NCBI GenBank assembly: GCA_029244725.1
Contig: JAQWQJ010000057.1
Span: 1-47,665, forward strand
Reading direction: 5' to 3'
DNA length: 47,665 bases
Origin: Paracoccaceae bacterium
GTDB taxonomy: Bacteria; Pseudomonadota; Alphaproteobacteria; Rhodobacterales; Rhodobacteraceae
Positions 16,500-25,174 of this stretch are shown here, in pieces. The position numbers and the translations under genes are program-made. Numbering within the stretch: position 1 is the first letter of the stretch; every line of letters starts with the position of its first letter. The notes beneath the pieces were generated by a model. It was not told where the DNA came from. It saw nothing but the letters and a program-made list of their open reading frames with translations, and did not search any database.

Positions 16500-17678
16500 A
16501 TGTTTCCCGAGCGGTTTTCGAACCTTCCGGCTTATGCGTTTCCGCGCTTGCGGGCGCTGTTGGACCATCACCAGCCCGGTGGCGAGGTGATACACATGAC
16601 GATTGGCGAGCCTAAGCACGCCATGCCGGAATGGGTATCCGAAACAGTCGCCAAGCACGCTAACGAATTTGCCAAATATCCCCCAAATGACGGAACTCCT
16701 GAACTTCAAGCATCGATAGCGGCATGGGTTCAGCGACGATATGGCGTTGCGATTGATGGGGCAACTCAAGTGCTGCCTCTGAATGGCACACGAGAAGGGC
16801 TCTACAATGCGGCGATGGCGCTTTGTCCTGAGCTGAAGAATGGTCAACGACCTAACATATTGATTCCGAACCCGTTTTACCAAGTTTATATGATTGGCGC
16901 GATCTCGGTGAATGCCAATCCTGTCTTTGTTCCAGCGACGGCTGAGACCAATCACTTGCCTGATTTTGTCTCGCTTCCAGCGGATGTCCTGTCCCAAACC
17001 GCCATTGTCTACATGTGCTCGCCTGCGAACCCTCAAGGCGCGGTGGCGAGCAGGGATTATTGGGCGAAACTGTTACAACTGGCCGAGAAGCATGATTTCC
17101 GGGTCTTCGCAGATGAGTGCTATTCCGAGATTTACCGCGATGAACCGCCTGTTGGCGCTTTGACGGTCGCCCAAGAGCTTGGCATCGATCCTGAGCGTGT
17201 GACGATCTTTCAGTCGCTGTCAAAACGGTCAAACCTTCCTGGATTGCGGTCTGGTTTTGCTGCCGGTGGTCCTAAATCTATCGCCGCGATGAAGCAACTC
17301 AGAGCCTATTCAGGGGCGCCGCTGCCGTTGCCGCTGCAACGCGTGGCCGAAACCGTATGGGCGGACGAGGCGCATGCGGTCGCGTCGCGGAAGCTCTATC
17401 AACAGAAATACACCATCGCAGACGAGGTGTTCGCAGGGATTGACGGCTACATGTCGCCGGTCGCTGGGTTCATGCTTTGGCTGCAAGTGGATGATGGCGA
17501 AGAGGCCGCTTTGCGGCTTTGGAAAGAAACCGGAGTGAGGGTGTTGCCCGGCGCCTATTTGGCGCGGGATGTCGACGGCAAGAATCCGGGCAAGAATTAT
17601 ATTCGGGTCGCAATGGTGACCCCAAAAGACGAAATGCGGCGCGGGTTAGAAAAAATCCGCGACTGTATTTACGGATAA
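16500..17678 (+). CDS. Class I/II PLP-dependent aminotransferase
   Basis: A 392-residue fold-type I aminotransferase. Visible landmarks are YPPNDGTPELQASIAAW (N-terminal substrate region), MCSPANPQGAV, the aspartate and tyrosine of FADECYSEIY, and the PLP-lysine stretch QSLSKRSNLPGLRSGF. It most resembles the succinyldiaminopimelate aminotransferase (DapC)-type group, which would link it to lysine and peptidoglycan precursor synthesis with asd and dapE elsewhere in the window, but substrate is not certain. It is followed after 15 bp by ftsK. Confidence 0.85.
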   Translation: MFPERFSNLPAYAFPRLRALLDHHQPGGEVIHMTIGEPKHAMPEWVSETVAKHANEFAKYPPNDGTPELQASIAAWVQRRYGVAIDGATQVLPLNGTREGLYNAAMALCPELKNGQRPNILIPNPFYQVYMIGAISVNANPVFVPATAETNHLPDFVSLPADVLSQTAIVYMCSPANPQGAVASRDYWAKLLQLAEKHDFRVFADECYSEIYRDEPPVGALTVAQELGIDPERVTIFQSLSKRSNLPGLRSGFAAGGPKSIAAMKQLRAYSGAPLPLPLQRVAETVWADEAHAVASRKLYQQKYTIADEVFAGIDGYMSPVAGFMLWLQVDDGEEAALRLWKETGVRVLPGAYLARDVDGKNPGKNYIRVAMVTPKDEMRRGLEKIRDCIYG

Positions 17679-17693
17679 GAACTGAGGTAGGAA

Positions 17694-20480
17694 ATGGCAT
17701 ATCAAACCAGACGCGACCCGCTATTGGATGCAAACATTCAAGAAGCGATTGAGAAGCGCGGGCGAGAATTGTTGGGATTATTGCTGATCGGATTTGGCGT
17801 CATGGCCGCCGTGATGCTTGGCAGCTATTCTGCTGAAGATCCGAGCTGGATGTCTGCGTCAAACGCCCCTGTCCACAATTGGATGGGATCTGTGGGCGCG
17901 TCCATTGCCGCACCAGTCATTATGATTATTGGCAAAGCCAGTTGGGGCGTTGCCGCCGGATTCATCGTGTGGGGCCTGCGTTACACACTGCATTACGGGG
18001 CTGATCGACTGCTAAGCCGGATCATCTTTTTTCCCATCGCGATTGCTGTATTTGCCATTTACGCAGCGACTTTGACGCCCGGCGCAAACTGGGAGCAGAA
18101 CTACGGTATGGGTGGTTTGTTCGGCGATACGGTTGCCGGTATTTTGCTGAACATTCTACCGATGACTGATGCCCTCGGGATCAAGGTATTGTCGATGGTT
18201 TCAGGCATCGGACTTGTGGCTATTGGTGCATTTGTCCTCGGATTCACACGGATTGAAATCTATCGTTTTGGCTATTTTCTAGTTGTTGGTGTGATCCTGT
18301 CATACGCACAGATCAGAACATGGCTGGCGCGCGGTGCCACTGGTACGATTGCTGCAGCGAGTGCCGCCAAAGCGCATTCCGCTGAGCGACGTGAAGTGCG
18401 AATGCAGTCTGAAGAAACCTATCACGACCAAGAGCCGGCCGTCGCTGCGATCTTTCGGCATGATTACGTCGAAGAACCAGAGGTGATTGAACCTATCGGT
18501 GAACGTCAAAAATCGGGCGGGTTGCGCGGACTGATGTCCAGCCTAGCCGGACGAACGCAAGAAGACATGCCAGAGCCGGAGTTGATGAACGACACCTACG
18601 ACGGACCAGTCGCTGAAACCGGTGGCAATGATCGCATTCGCGCCAAGATTGCTCAGGCAATCCAAACACGTGTTCGCAAGGATGGTCCGATGATCGCCGA
18701 GGGCGCAGATCATGCGCCGCTGATTGAAGAACCTGCTGGGTTCCTGCCCATCGAGCCTCCGTTGATGCGCGCAGCACTACCGATTGAGCCGGACGAATAT
18801 CTAGAGCCTTTGGTTGAAGACGCCGCGCCCGTGCGCCGTATTGCGCCGCAACCTATCCCGATGCCTGAGGCTAAGAAGGTTGTTCAGCACGCGCCTGTGA
18901 AGAAGGCCCAACCGTCTCGCCGTGCACAGGCCGAGGTCCAGCCTAGCCTGAAGTTTGACGAGAAAGCGACCGAGTTTGATCTGCCGCCGTTAAGCCTGCT
19001 TCGTAGCGGCACAAGCATTGAGCGTCATCACTTGTCTGACGAGGCGTTGGAAGAAAACGCACGGATGTTGGAAAGCGTGTTGGATGACTATGGCGTCAAG
19101 GGTGAAATAGTCTCGGTCCGTCCTGGTCCTGTGGTCACGATGTATGAACTTGAGCCTGCAGCCGGTGTGAAAGCTAGTCGTGTGATCGGTCTATCTGATG
19201 ACATCGCACGGTCAATGTCGGCACTGTCCGCCCGCGTCTCAACGGTTCCCGGCCGCAGCGTGATTGGTATCGAACTACCGAATGCCCATCGTGAGATGGT
19301 GGTTCTGCGCGAAATCCTTGCCAGCCGTGATTTTGGTGACAGCAATATGCGTCTGCCGTTAGCGCTTGGCAAAGACATCGGCGGCGCAGCGATTGTTGCG
19401 AACCTCGCTAAGATGCCTCACTTGCTGATCGCCGGTACAACCGGTTCTGGTAAGTCCGTTGCGATCAACACGATGATCTTGTCACTTCTTTACAAACTGA
19501 CGCCGGATGAATGCCGGATGATCATGATTGACCCGAAAATGCTGGAACTCAGCGTTTACGATGGCATCCCGCATCTGTTGTCGCCTGTTGTGACCGACCC
19601 TAAGAAAGCGGTTGTCGCCCTGAAATGGACCGTGGGCGAGATGGAAGATCGCTATCGCAAGATGTCCAAAATGGGTGTGCGCAACATTGAGGGCTATAAC
19701 GGCCGTGTGCGTGATGCATTGGCCAAGGGCGAGCTGTTCAGCCGCACCGTTCAGACCGGCTTTGCGGAAGAAACCGGCGACCCGATTTTCGAGACAGAAG
19801 AGTTCGCACCAGAGGTTCTGCCTTATATCGTCGTTGTCGTGGACGAGATGGCCGACCTGATGATGGTTGCCGGAAAAGAGATTGAAGCCTGTATCCAGCG
19901 CCTAGCGCAGATGGCGCGGGCTTCTGGTATCCACCTGATTATGGCGACACAACGCCCGTCAGTGGATGTGATTACCGGCACGATCAAGGCGAACTTCCCA
20001 ACGCGAATTTCGTTCCAAGTGACGTCGAAAATCGACAGCCGCACGATCCTTGGTGAACAAGGTGCCGAGCAACTACTTGGTATGGGCGACATGCTTTATA
20101 TGGCGGGCGGCGCGAAAATTACGCGTGTCCACGGACCGTTCTGTTCTGATGAAGAAGTCGAGGAAATCGTCAACCACCTCAAGGCCTACGGCCCGCCGGA
20201 TTACATCGGTGGTGTTGTTGACGGACCCGAAGACGGCAAATCCAGCGATATTGATCTGGTCCTCGGATTGGGTGGCAACACCGATACCGAAGACGCGCTT
20301 TATGACACAGCCGTTGCGATCGTGGTAAAGGATCGCAAGTGTTCGACATCGTATATCCAACGCAAATTGGCTATCGGTTACAACAAGGCCGCACGTCTGG
20401 TTGAGCAAATGGAGGACCAAGGTTTGGTCAGTCCAGCAAACCACGTCGGTAAGCGCGAGATTTTGGTGCCTGAGCAATAA
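17694..20480 (+). CDS. ftsK: DNA translocase FtsK
   Basis: A 928-residue septal DNA pump that clears chromosome dimers and terminus DNA at division. The N-terminal membrane segments (about residues 25-190) are followed by an acidic/proline linker (about 220-430). The RecA-like motor carries Walker A GTTGSGKS at 581-588 and Walker [11 protein letters not shown] near 717. The C-terminal winged-helix gamma domain (about 860-925) includes [21 protein letters not shown] long linker is typical for alphaproteobacteria. It sits between the aminotransferase and lolA. Confidence 0.95.
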   Translation: MAYQTRRDPLLDANIQEAIEKRGRELLGLLLIGFGVMAAVMLGSYSAEDPSWMSASNAPVHNWMGSVGASIAAPVIMIIGKASWGVAAGFIVWGLRYTLHYGADRLLSRIIFFPIAIAVFAIYAATLTPGANWEQNYGMGGLFGDTVAGILLNILPMTDALGIKVLSMVSGIGLVAIGAFVLGFTRIEIYRFGYFLVVGVILSYAQIRTWLARGATGTIAAASAAKAHSAERREVRMQSEETYHDQEPAVAAIFRHDYVEEPEVIEPIGERQKSGGLRGLMSSLAGRTQEDMPEPELMNDTYDGPVAETGGNDRIRAKIAQAIQTRVRKDGPMIAEGADHAPLIEEPAGFLPIEPPLMRAALPIEPDEYLEPLVEDAAPVRRIAPQPIPMPEAKKVVQHAPVKKAQPSRRAQAEVQPSLKFDEKATEFDLPPLSLLRSGTSIERHHLSDEALEENARMLESVLDDYGVKGEIVSVRPGPVVTMYELEPAAGVKASRVIGLSDDIARSMSALSARVSTVPGRSVIGIELPNAHREMVVLREILASRDFGDSNMRLPLALGKDIGGAAIVANLAKMPHLLIAGTTGSGKSVAINTMILSLLYKLTPDECRMIMIDPKMLELSVYDGIPHLLSPVVTDPKKAVVALKWTVGEMEDRYRKMSKMGVRNIEGYNGRVRDALAKGELFSRTVQTGFAEETGDPIFETEEFAPEVLPYIVVVVDEMADLMMVAGKEIEACIQRLAQMARASGIHLIMATQRPSVDVITGTIKANFPTRISFQVTSKIDSRTILGEQGAEQLLGMGDMLYMAGGAKITRVHGPFCSDEEVEEIVNHLKAYGPPDYIGGVVDGPEDGKSSDIDLVLGLGGNTDTEDALYDTAVAIVVKDRKCSTSYIQRKLAIGYNKAARLVEQMEDQGLVSPANHVGKREILVPEQ

Positions 20481-20541
20481 GGTGCCGTCTCACGTAGATG
20501 TTATGAAAATAGGGTGGCTTGCCATCCGGTTGGGACTTTAG

Positions 20542-21156
20542 ATGGGTGCTATGAGAAAACTCGTTATTGCCGCTTTCGCCTTTTTCGCCATGACTGTTCA
20601 GGCGCTCGCTGCGCCTGCCAATTTGGATGACATTTCCGATTATCTAGAAACGTTGAAAAGCGTCTCGGCTGATTTTGTGCAGTACAATCCCGATGGATCG
20701 CAATCGACCGGCACGATGTTCCTGAAGCGCCCCGGTAAGTTGCGCTTCGAATACGTTGGTGAAAACAGCCCTTTGGTGATGATCGGTGGCGGTCAGGTTG
20801 CGGTGTTTGATCCGCTGTCAAACGAGCCTCCGTTCAGGTTTCCCGTTAGCCAGACACCATTCGCACCTGTGATTGGTCGCAATGTCGACATCGGCAATAC
20901 GCGTTTTGAGACGCATTTGATGGAAAGCGGAGACTTCACAGTCTTGAACGTCCAAGATCCACGTTATGCTGAATATGGTTACGTCAGCCTAGTGTTTGAT
21001 ACAGCACCGCTACAATTGCGCCAATGGGTCGTAGTTGATGGTGCGGGTCAACAGACGGCAATCGCGCTGACACACATCAAAACCGGTGTGTCGATTAAGA
21101 ATAGCATCTTCAACATTCGCCACGAAATGCGCGCGCGTGGATTTGAGATAAAATAG
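20542..21156 (+). CDS. lolA: Outer-membrane lipoprotein carrier LolA family
   Basis: A 204-residue periplasmic protein with a signal peptide (MRKLVIAAFAFFAMTVQALA, counting from the second ATG at 20551). It has the LolA pattern: SVSADFVQYNPDGSQSTGTM, then LKRPGKLRFEY. It carries lipoproteins from LolCDE to the outer membrane. Either ATG, 20542 or 20551, could be used; the second gives the more usual signal peptide length. It lies 61 bp after ftsK. Confidence 0.85.
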   Translation: MGAMRKLVIAAFAFFAMTVQALAAPANLDDISDYLETLKSVSADFVQYNPDGSQSTGTMFLKRPGKLRFEYVGENSPLVMIGGGQVAVFDPLSNEPPFRFPVSQTPFAPVIGRNVDIGNTRFETHLMESGDFTVLNVQDPRYAEYGYVSLVFDTAPLQLRQWVVVDGAGQQTAIALTHIKTGVSIKNSIFNIRHEMRARGFEIK

Positions 21157-21272
21157 CGCAAATCGGCACTCCGAAAGCGACCTTTTCAGAAATCAGTGTC
21201 GCAATTTGGATGGATTCCTTTCGTTAGAATTTTCCAGCTTGGGACAATGAGTTTTGTCCATGGAAGCTTCGC

Positions 21273-22226
21273 ATGTCAGAAGGCACTCCCCCTCGCCCCA
21301 AAAGGCAGCTTTGGAACTACACCCCCAATTTGCCTATTCAACTTGCCCCCTATTGGGCTTGGCCGCTCAAACCGCTCGCGTCACTTGGCTATCTGCTTCA
21401 CAGCTGGAACCCGATTGGCATGCGGTTTCTGATCCTAGTTGCAGCAGCGGTGTCATGGGCATTCTTTACCCCCGATATATCACGCGCTGAGGCACTATCG
21501 TTTGATTGGATTGGTGAGGTTCTGCTGCGCAACTTCATCATCTTGACCAGTGTCGCCGGTGGCCTGCACGTGTTGCTTTGGGCCTTTCGCACGCAAAAAG
21601 ATGACTATCGCTACGACATGCGCCCGATGATGAAGGGCGCCAAGGTCTTTTGGTTTAAGAACCAAGTCTGGGACAACATGCTTTGGTCCTATGTGGCAAT
21701 GATCTTCTGGACGTTTTGGGAATGCTTGATGTGGTGGTCCTATGCCAACGGATGGGCGACCATGATCACGTGGGACAGCAATCCGGTTTGGTTCCTTGCA
21801 CTTATCGTCTTGATCCCGATCTGGGCGGGGCTGCATTTTTACGGACTACACCGGCTGATCCATGTCGGCCCGCTTTATAAGTACGTGCATTCATGGCATC
21901 ACCGAAACATCAACACGGGCCCATGGTCGGGTCTCTCGATGCATCCCGTTGAGAGCTTCTTACTGATGTTCGACACGATGATTTTCTTCCTGATCCCAGC
22001 GCATCCACTGCATGTGATCTTTCTATTATTCCACCACGGGATCGGCGCACCTACGTCCCACGCAGGGTTTGAGCGGCTTAAGGTCGCGAGCACCAAAGGC
22101 GTCGAGGTCGGGGATTTTTATCACCAACTTCATCACCGCTTCTTTGATTGCAACTACGGCACATTCGAAACCCCTTGGGACAAGTGGTTCAACACGTTTC
22201 ATGATGGGTCCGATGAAGGCAATTAG
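21273..22226 (+). CDS. Sterol desaturase / fatty-acid hydroxylase superfamily membrane protein
   Basis: A 317-residue integral membrane di-iron oxygenase-like protein. The histidine clusters of the superfamily are clear: HRLIH (about 194-198), HSWHHRN (about 206-212), HHGIGAPTSHAGFE (about 254) and HQLHHRFFDCNYG (about 288). Hydrophobic segments lie at about 50-65, 85-105, 125-150 and 165-190. The substrate is unknown; bacterial members hydroxylate or desaturate lipids, sterol-like compounds or carotenoids. An ATG at 21273 follows a weak GGAAG. Confidence 0.85.
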   Translation: MSEGTPPRPKRQLWNYTPNLPIQLAPYWAWPLKPLASLGYLLHSWNPIGMRFLILVAAAVSWAFFTPDISRAEALSFDWIGEVLLRNFIILTSVAGGLHVLLWAFRTQKDDYRYDMRPMMKGAKVFWFKNQVWDNMLWSYVAMIFWTFWECLMWWSYANGWATMITWDSNPVWFLALIVLIPIWAGLHFYGLHRLIHVGPLYKYVHSWHHRNINTGPWSGLSMHPVESFLLMFDTMIFFLIPAHPLHVIFLLFHHGIGAPTSHAGFERLKVASTKGVEVGDFYHQLHHRFFDCNYGTFETPWDKWFNTFHDGSDEGN

Positions 22227-22383
22227 CTTGTGAAGGAACGTCGACGCAAGCTTTGGCAATCGGGCTAGAAAAACCGCCCCCTTCCCTCATTGGCAACAAT
22301 GGCTTATCTGCACGCTTTGAGGGTACCGACTCTCTGCGCTGTACCACTGCGCATCAACCCGACTTCAAAAAGGAGAACCCCAA

Positions 22384-23406
22384 ATGGGTTACAAAGTCGT
22401 CATCGCGGGCGCCACAGGTAATGTGGGTCGCGAAATGCTGAACATCCTCGCTGAGCGCGAGTTTCCTGTTGATGAATTGGCCGTGCTTGCGTCACGCCGT
22501 TCGCTCGGCACCGAAGTCAGCTTTGGCGATAAAACCCTTACGACCCAAGACATCGAGCAATTCGATTTCACGGGCTGGGACATTGCGCTTTTTGCCATCG
22601 GGTCTGATGCGACTAAGAAATACGCACCTATTGCAGCCAAGACTGGCTGCGTAGTGATCGATAACTCATCGCTTTACCGCTATGATCCTGACGTTCCGTT
22701 GATCGTACCAGAGGTGAACCCTGACGCGATCCACGATTATTCGAAAAAGAACATCATCGCGAACCCCAACTGCTCGACCGCGCAGATGGTCGTGGCGTTG
22801 AAGCCTTTGCACGATCGCGCAACGATCAAGCGGGTCGTGGTCAGCACTTACCAATCCGTGTCTGGCGCAGGCAAAGACGGTATCGATGAGCTTTGGGATC
22901 AGACCAAGTCGATCTACAACCCAACTTCGGAAGTGCCGCCAAACAAGTTCCAAAAGCAGATCGCCTTCAACGTCATCCCTCAGATTGACGTGTTCATGGA
23001 AGACGGCACCACCAAAGAAGAATGGAAGATGGTCGCCGAAACCAAGAAGATCGTCGACACGTCGATCAAGGTCACTGCAACTTGCGTGCGCGTTCCGGTT
23101 TTTGTTGGGCACTCTGAGGCCGTGAACATCGAGTTCGAAGATTTCCTCGACGAAGACGAAGCGCGCGACATTCTGCGTGAAGCACCGGGCGTCATGGTTA
23201 TCGATAAACGCGAAGATGGCGGTTACGTATCACCGATCGAATGCGTCGGTGACTATGCGACGTTCATCAGCCGTATCCGCCAAGACTCGACCATCGAAAA
23301 CGGCCTGAACCTGTGGTGCGTGTCCGATAACCTTCGCAAGGGTGCTGCACTAAACGCTGTGCAAATTGCCGAGGTTTTGGGCCGCAAGGTGCTGAAAAAG
23401 GGCTAA
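22384..23406 (+). CDS. asd: Aspartate-semialdehyde dehydrogenase
   Basis: A 340-residue enzyme that reduces aspartyl phosphate to aspartate semialdehyde, the branch point to lysine/diaminopimelate, threonine and methionine. The N-terminal NADP loop is GATGNVG and the catalytic cysteine is C130 in NPNCSTAQM. An AAGGAG ribosome site stands just before the ATG. A strong hairpin terminator follows. It is apparently monocistronic. Confidence 0.95.
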   Translation: MGYKVVIAGATGNVGREMLNILAEREFPVDELAVLASRRSLGTEVSFGDKTLTTQDIEQFDFTGWDIALFAIGSDATKKYAPIAAKTGCVVIDNSSLYRYDPDVPLIVPEVNPDAIHDYSKKNIIANPNCSTAQMVVALKPLHDRATIKRVVVSTYQSVSGAGKDGIDELWDQTKSIYNPTSEVPPNKFQKQIAFNVIPQIDVFMEDGTTKEEWKMVAETKKIVDTSIKVTATCVRVPVFVGHSEAVNIEFEDFLDEDEARDILREAPGVMVIDKREDGGYVSPIECVGDYATFISRIRQDSTIENGLNLWCVSDNLRKGAALNAVQIAEVLGRKVLKKG

Positions 23407-23426
23407 GCCTTACATTAAATTGAATG

Positions 23427-23453
23427 GAGCGCTGTCCCTTTGGGGCGGCGCTC
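23427..23453 (+). terminator. Hairpin terminator after asd
   Basis: A 12-bp stem with two G.U pairs (23427-23438 with 23442-23453) closes a TTT loop, 20 bp after the asd stop. A modest T-rich stretch (TATGCTTTTG) follows. Confidence 0.7.
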
Positions 23454-23489
23454 TATGCTTTTGCAAGTTTCGTCAATTTTGGATTCGGG

Positions 23490-23529
23490 GGTAAACTGTG
23501 ATCGTTCATTATTGAGTGTGAGGTTTACC
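23490..23529 (+). promoter_or_regulatory. Leader inverted repeat ending at the start codon of the first tandem small gene
   Basis: GGTAAAC (23490-23496) is complementary to GTTTACC (23523-23529), and the right arm ends one base before the ATG at 23530. If formed in mRNA the helix would lie between the GTGAGG ribosome site and the start codon and could limit initiation. The arms are only 7 bp with a 26-base loop, so stability is modest. The paralogous gene at 24024 has a comparable arrangement. Confidence 0.4.
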
Positions 23530-23856
23530 ATGTACCATGAACCCGAATTTCGTGCTTCGACCGCTTCTCAGGCTGATAGCTTCGAAGAATCCCCTTGGTC
23601 TCAGACACGTGTTGTCCGTCAAATGGATGTCGAAACTGCAGCCCTTTTGCGTGTTCACCTAAGCGAAGACTTCAGCACGGCTGGAAGCTGGTTGGATTTA
23701 TCTAAACGACTGAAAAACAAAGGTTTTTACCTTAAAACGAACGGCAGAAATGTACATCTACACGATTGCCATAGCCACGTGGATATTTGCACGTGCCGTT
23801 TCCTTGGCTACCCGTCCAGACAGTTAGAAACACGCTTCAACGAAATCAAACACTGA
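23530..23856 (+). CDS. Small protein of unknown function, tandem paralogue 1
   Basis: A 108-residue soluble protein with no known family recognised. Its second half aligns with the protein at 24024-24374. Shared features are D-x-E-T-A-x-L-L-R, S-W-x-D-L, G-F-x-L, L-x-D, then I-C-T-x-R-F-L-G-x-P and a final R-F or K-F. The pattern of a short helical part, a small beta hairpin and a helix recalls the C-terminal module of some relaxase/mobilisation proteins, but that is only an impression. The ATG at 23530 is chosen for the GTGAGG upstream. The frame is also open upstream from 23440, through the asd terminator. It is moderately AT-rich. Confidence 0.7.
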   Translation: MYHEPEFRASTASQADSFEESPWSQTRVVRQMDVETAALLRVHLSEDFSTAGSWLDLSKRLKNKGFYLKTNGRNVHLHDCHSHVDICTCRFLGYPSRQLETRFNEIKH

Positions 23857-23955
23857 CACCGATCCTTGGATCAATTTGCCAAGTGATTGAGGACAAAGGC
23901 GCAGTTTTCCCTGTCGACGATTCCTTTCACGCTTCACGCAATGGTCCCGCGATTG

Positions 23956-24011
23956 TCTCTGATAAGTCCCAATATCGGCAGATTTGCTGGGGATTGTTTC
24001 CATATCAGAGA
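23956..24011 (+). promoter_or_regulatory. Leader inverted repeat overlapping the ribosome site of the second tandem small gene
   Basis: TCTCTGATA (23956-23964) is a perfect complement of TATCAGAGA (24003-24011). The right arm runs into the GAGAAGGA ribosome site, 12 bases before the ATG at 24024. An inner TCCC/GGGGA pairing could extend the structure. It may be a regulated leader or simply a folded 5' UTR. Confidence 0.45.
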
Positions 24012-24023
24012 AGGACTCGGATT

Positions 24024-24374
24024 ATGAAACACATCGAGATTTTCAAGGCAGATGCACAGGTAGAACCTGTTCACTGGAAACGTGAAGGCGAAAGTTGCCC
24101 GGATTTCGAAACTGCCATTCTTTTGCGCAGTCTGGTGCTGCCGGCCTTTGACAACGCCACATCGTGGTGTGACTTGGCTGAGGCATTGGAAAGCGTCGGT
24201 TTCGGGCTTTCCATCATGGATGGGCATTTAACGTTGATCGACGCAGATCAAGGCGTTGGCATTTGCACGGGAAGATTCTTGGGCAAACCGTTGGTTGAAT
24301 TATCCGCGAAATTTGGCAAACCCATTATACGCGCCACGTTGTTTGGCGATGCATGTGGGGAATTCGTCTACTAA
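24024..24374 (+). CDS. Small protein of unknown function, tandem paralogue 2
   Basis: A 116-residue soluble protein, homologous to the product of 23530-23856 over about 70 residues. Shared positions include DFETAILLR, SW-DL, GF-L, the L-x-D pair and ICTGRFLGKP near residue 88. There is no signal peptide or membrane segment and no recognised domain. The ATG at 24024 is chosen for the GAGAAGGA ribosome site and because homology begins after it. Its stop codon (24372-24374) directly touches the stop of the convergent carbonic anhydrase gene, leaving no intergenic bases. The tandem duplication is old, since identity is low. Confidence 0.72.
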   Translation: MKHIEIFKADAQVEPVHWKREGESCPDFETAILLRSLVLPAFDNATSWCDLAEALESVGFGLSIMDGHLTLIDADQGVGICTGRFLGKPLVELSAKFGKPIIRATLFGDACGEFVY

Positions 24375-25025
24375 TCAGACGCGCTCAAACTCGTCATTGT
24401 CAGCGTTGTAGAATTCTACTGCGCCATCGCGAATATCGTACCACAGGCCATGCAACGTTAGACTACCGCGCTTTACCCGTTCATTCACAAATGGAAAATC
24501 CATTAGGTTTTCCAAGGAGACGAGAACGCCAACTTTCTCAAGCGCTCTGCTCTGTTCTGCGCCGCGCTCCATATGTTTTATGCGTTCATAACCAGGACGC
24601 AGAGCATCCATCCAACGACCAACAAAGCTGGTTTGCTCTTCCAATTGCGGGGCATGCCCTGAACACATATCGAGACATCCCTGAACGCCACCGCATTTTG
24701 AATGTCCCATGACGATCAAACGCTGCACCCTTAGTTCAGTCACCGCATATTCAATCGCCGCCGAAGTACCATGTGCCCCGCCGTCAGGTTCATAGGGTGG
24801 AACAAGGTTTGCAATATTGCGATGCAAAAAGAAGTCACCCTGATCCACACCGAATATCGAAGTCGCATGAACGCGACTGTCACAACACGCTACAACCATC
24901 GCCGGAGGATGCTGACCTTCGTCGGCCAACTTGTGCATCAGGTCCTTTTTCTCAAGATAAGTGGTCTCACTCCAACCGTGGTACCGTTCGATCAGATAAG
25001 CGGGCAAAGGCTTGGCGTGCTGCAT
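24375..25025 (-). CDS. Beta-class carbonic anhydrase
   Basis: A 216-residue zinc enzyme interconverting CO2 and bicarbonate in the cytoplasm. The zinc ligands are C48 (in CCDSR, with the D49/R51 dyad), H108 and C111 (in GHSKCGG). There is no signal peptide. It ends tail to tail with the small gene at 24024-24374. Confidence 0.93.
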   Translation of the reverse strand: MQHAKPLPAYLIERYHGWSETTYLEKKDLMHKLADEGQHPPAMVVACCDSRVHATSIFGVDQGDFFLHRNIANLVPPYEPDGGAHGTSAAIEYAVTELRVQRLIVMGHSKCGGVQGCLDMCSGHAPQLEEQTSFVGRWMDALRPGYERIKHMERGAEQSRALEKVGVLVSLENLMDFPFVNERVKRGSLTLHGLWYDIRDGAVEFYNADNDEFERV

Positions 25026-25174
25026 TGGACGTCTTCCTCAATTACGTTTCAGAGCTCATTTTATGATGTTTGTGTCGGAAATTCGAGAGGTTTTTATCGT
25101 GACGGTACGGCCTAATATCGCCTTGCTCTTGGTCTTCGATCAGGTAGCTTGGTTTAAACCTATAAGGACCAGAC

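Noticed and set aside
22330-22365. tRNA-like stretch on the minus strand (GCGCAGTGGTACAGCGC resembles a D-arm)
   Set aside because: No acceptor stem, no proper anticodon loop and no T-arm (GGTTCGA) follow at the right distances.
23440-23529. Longer start for the first small paralogue at 23440
   Set aside because: It would place the asd terminator inside the gene and lacks a ribosome site; the ATG at 23530 has GTGAGG.
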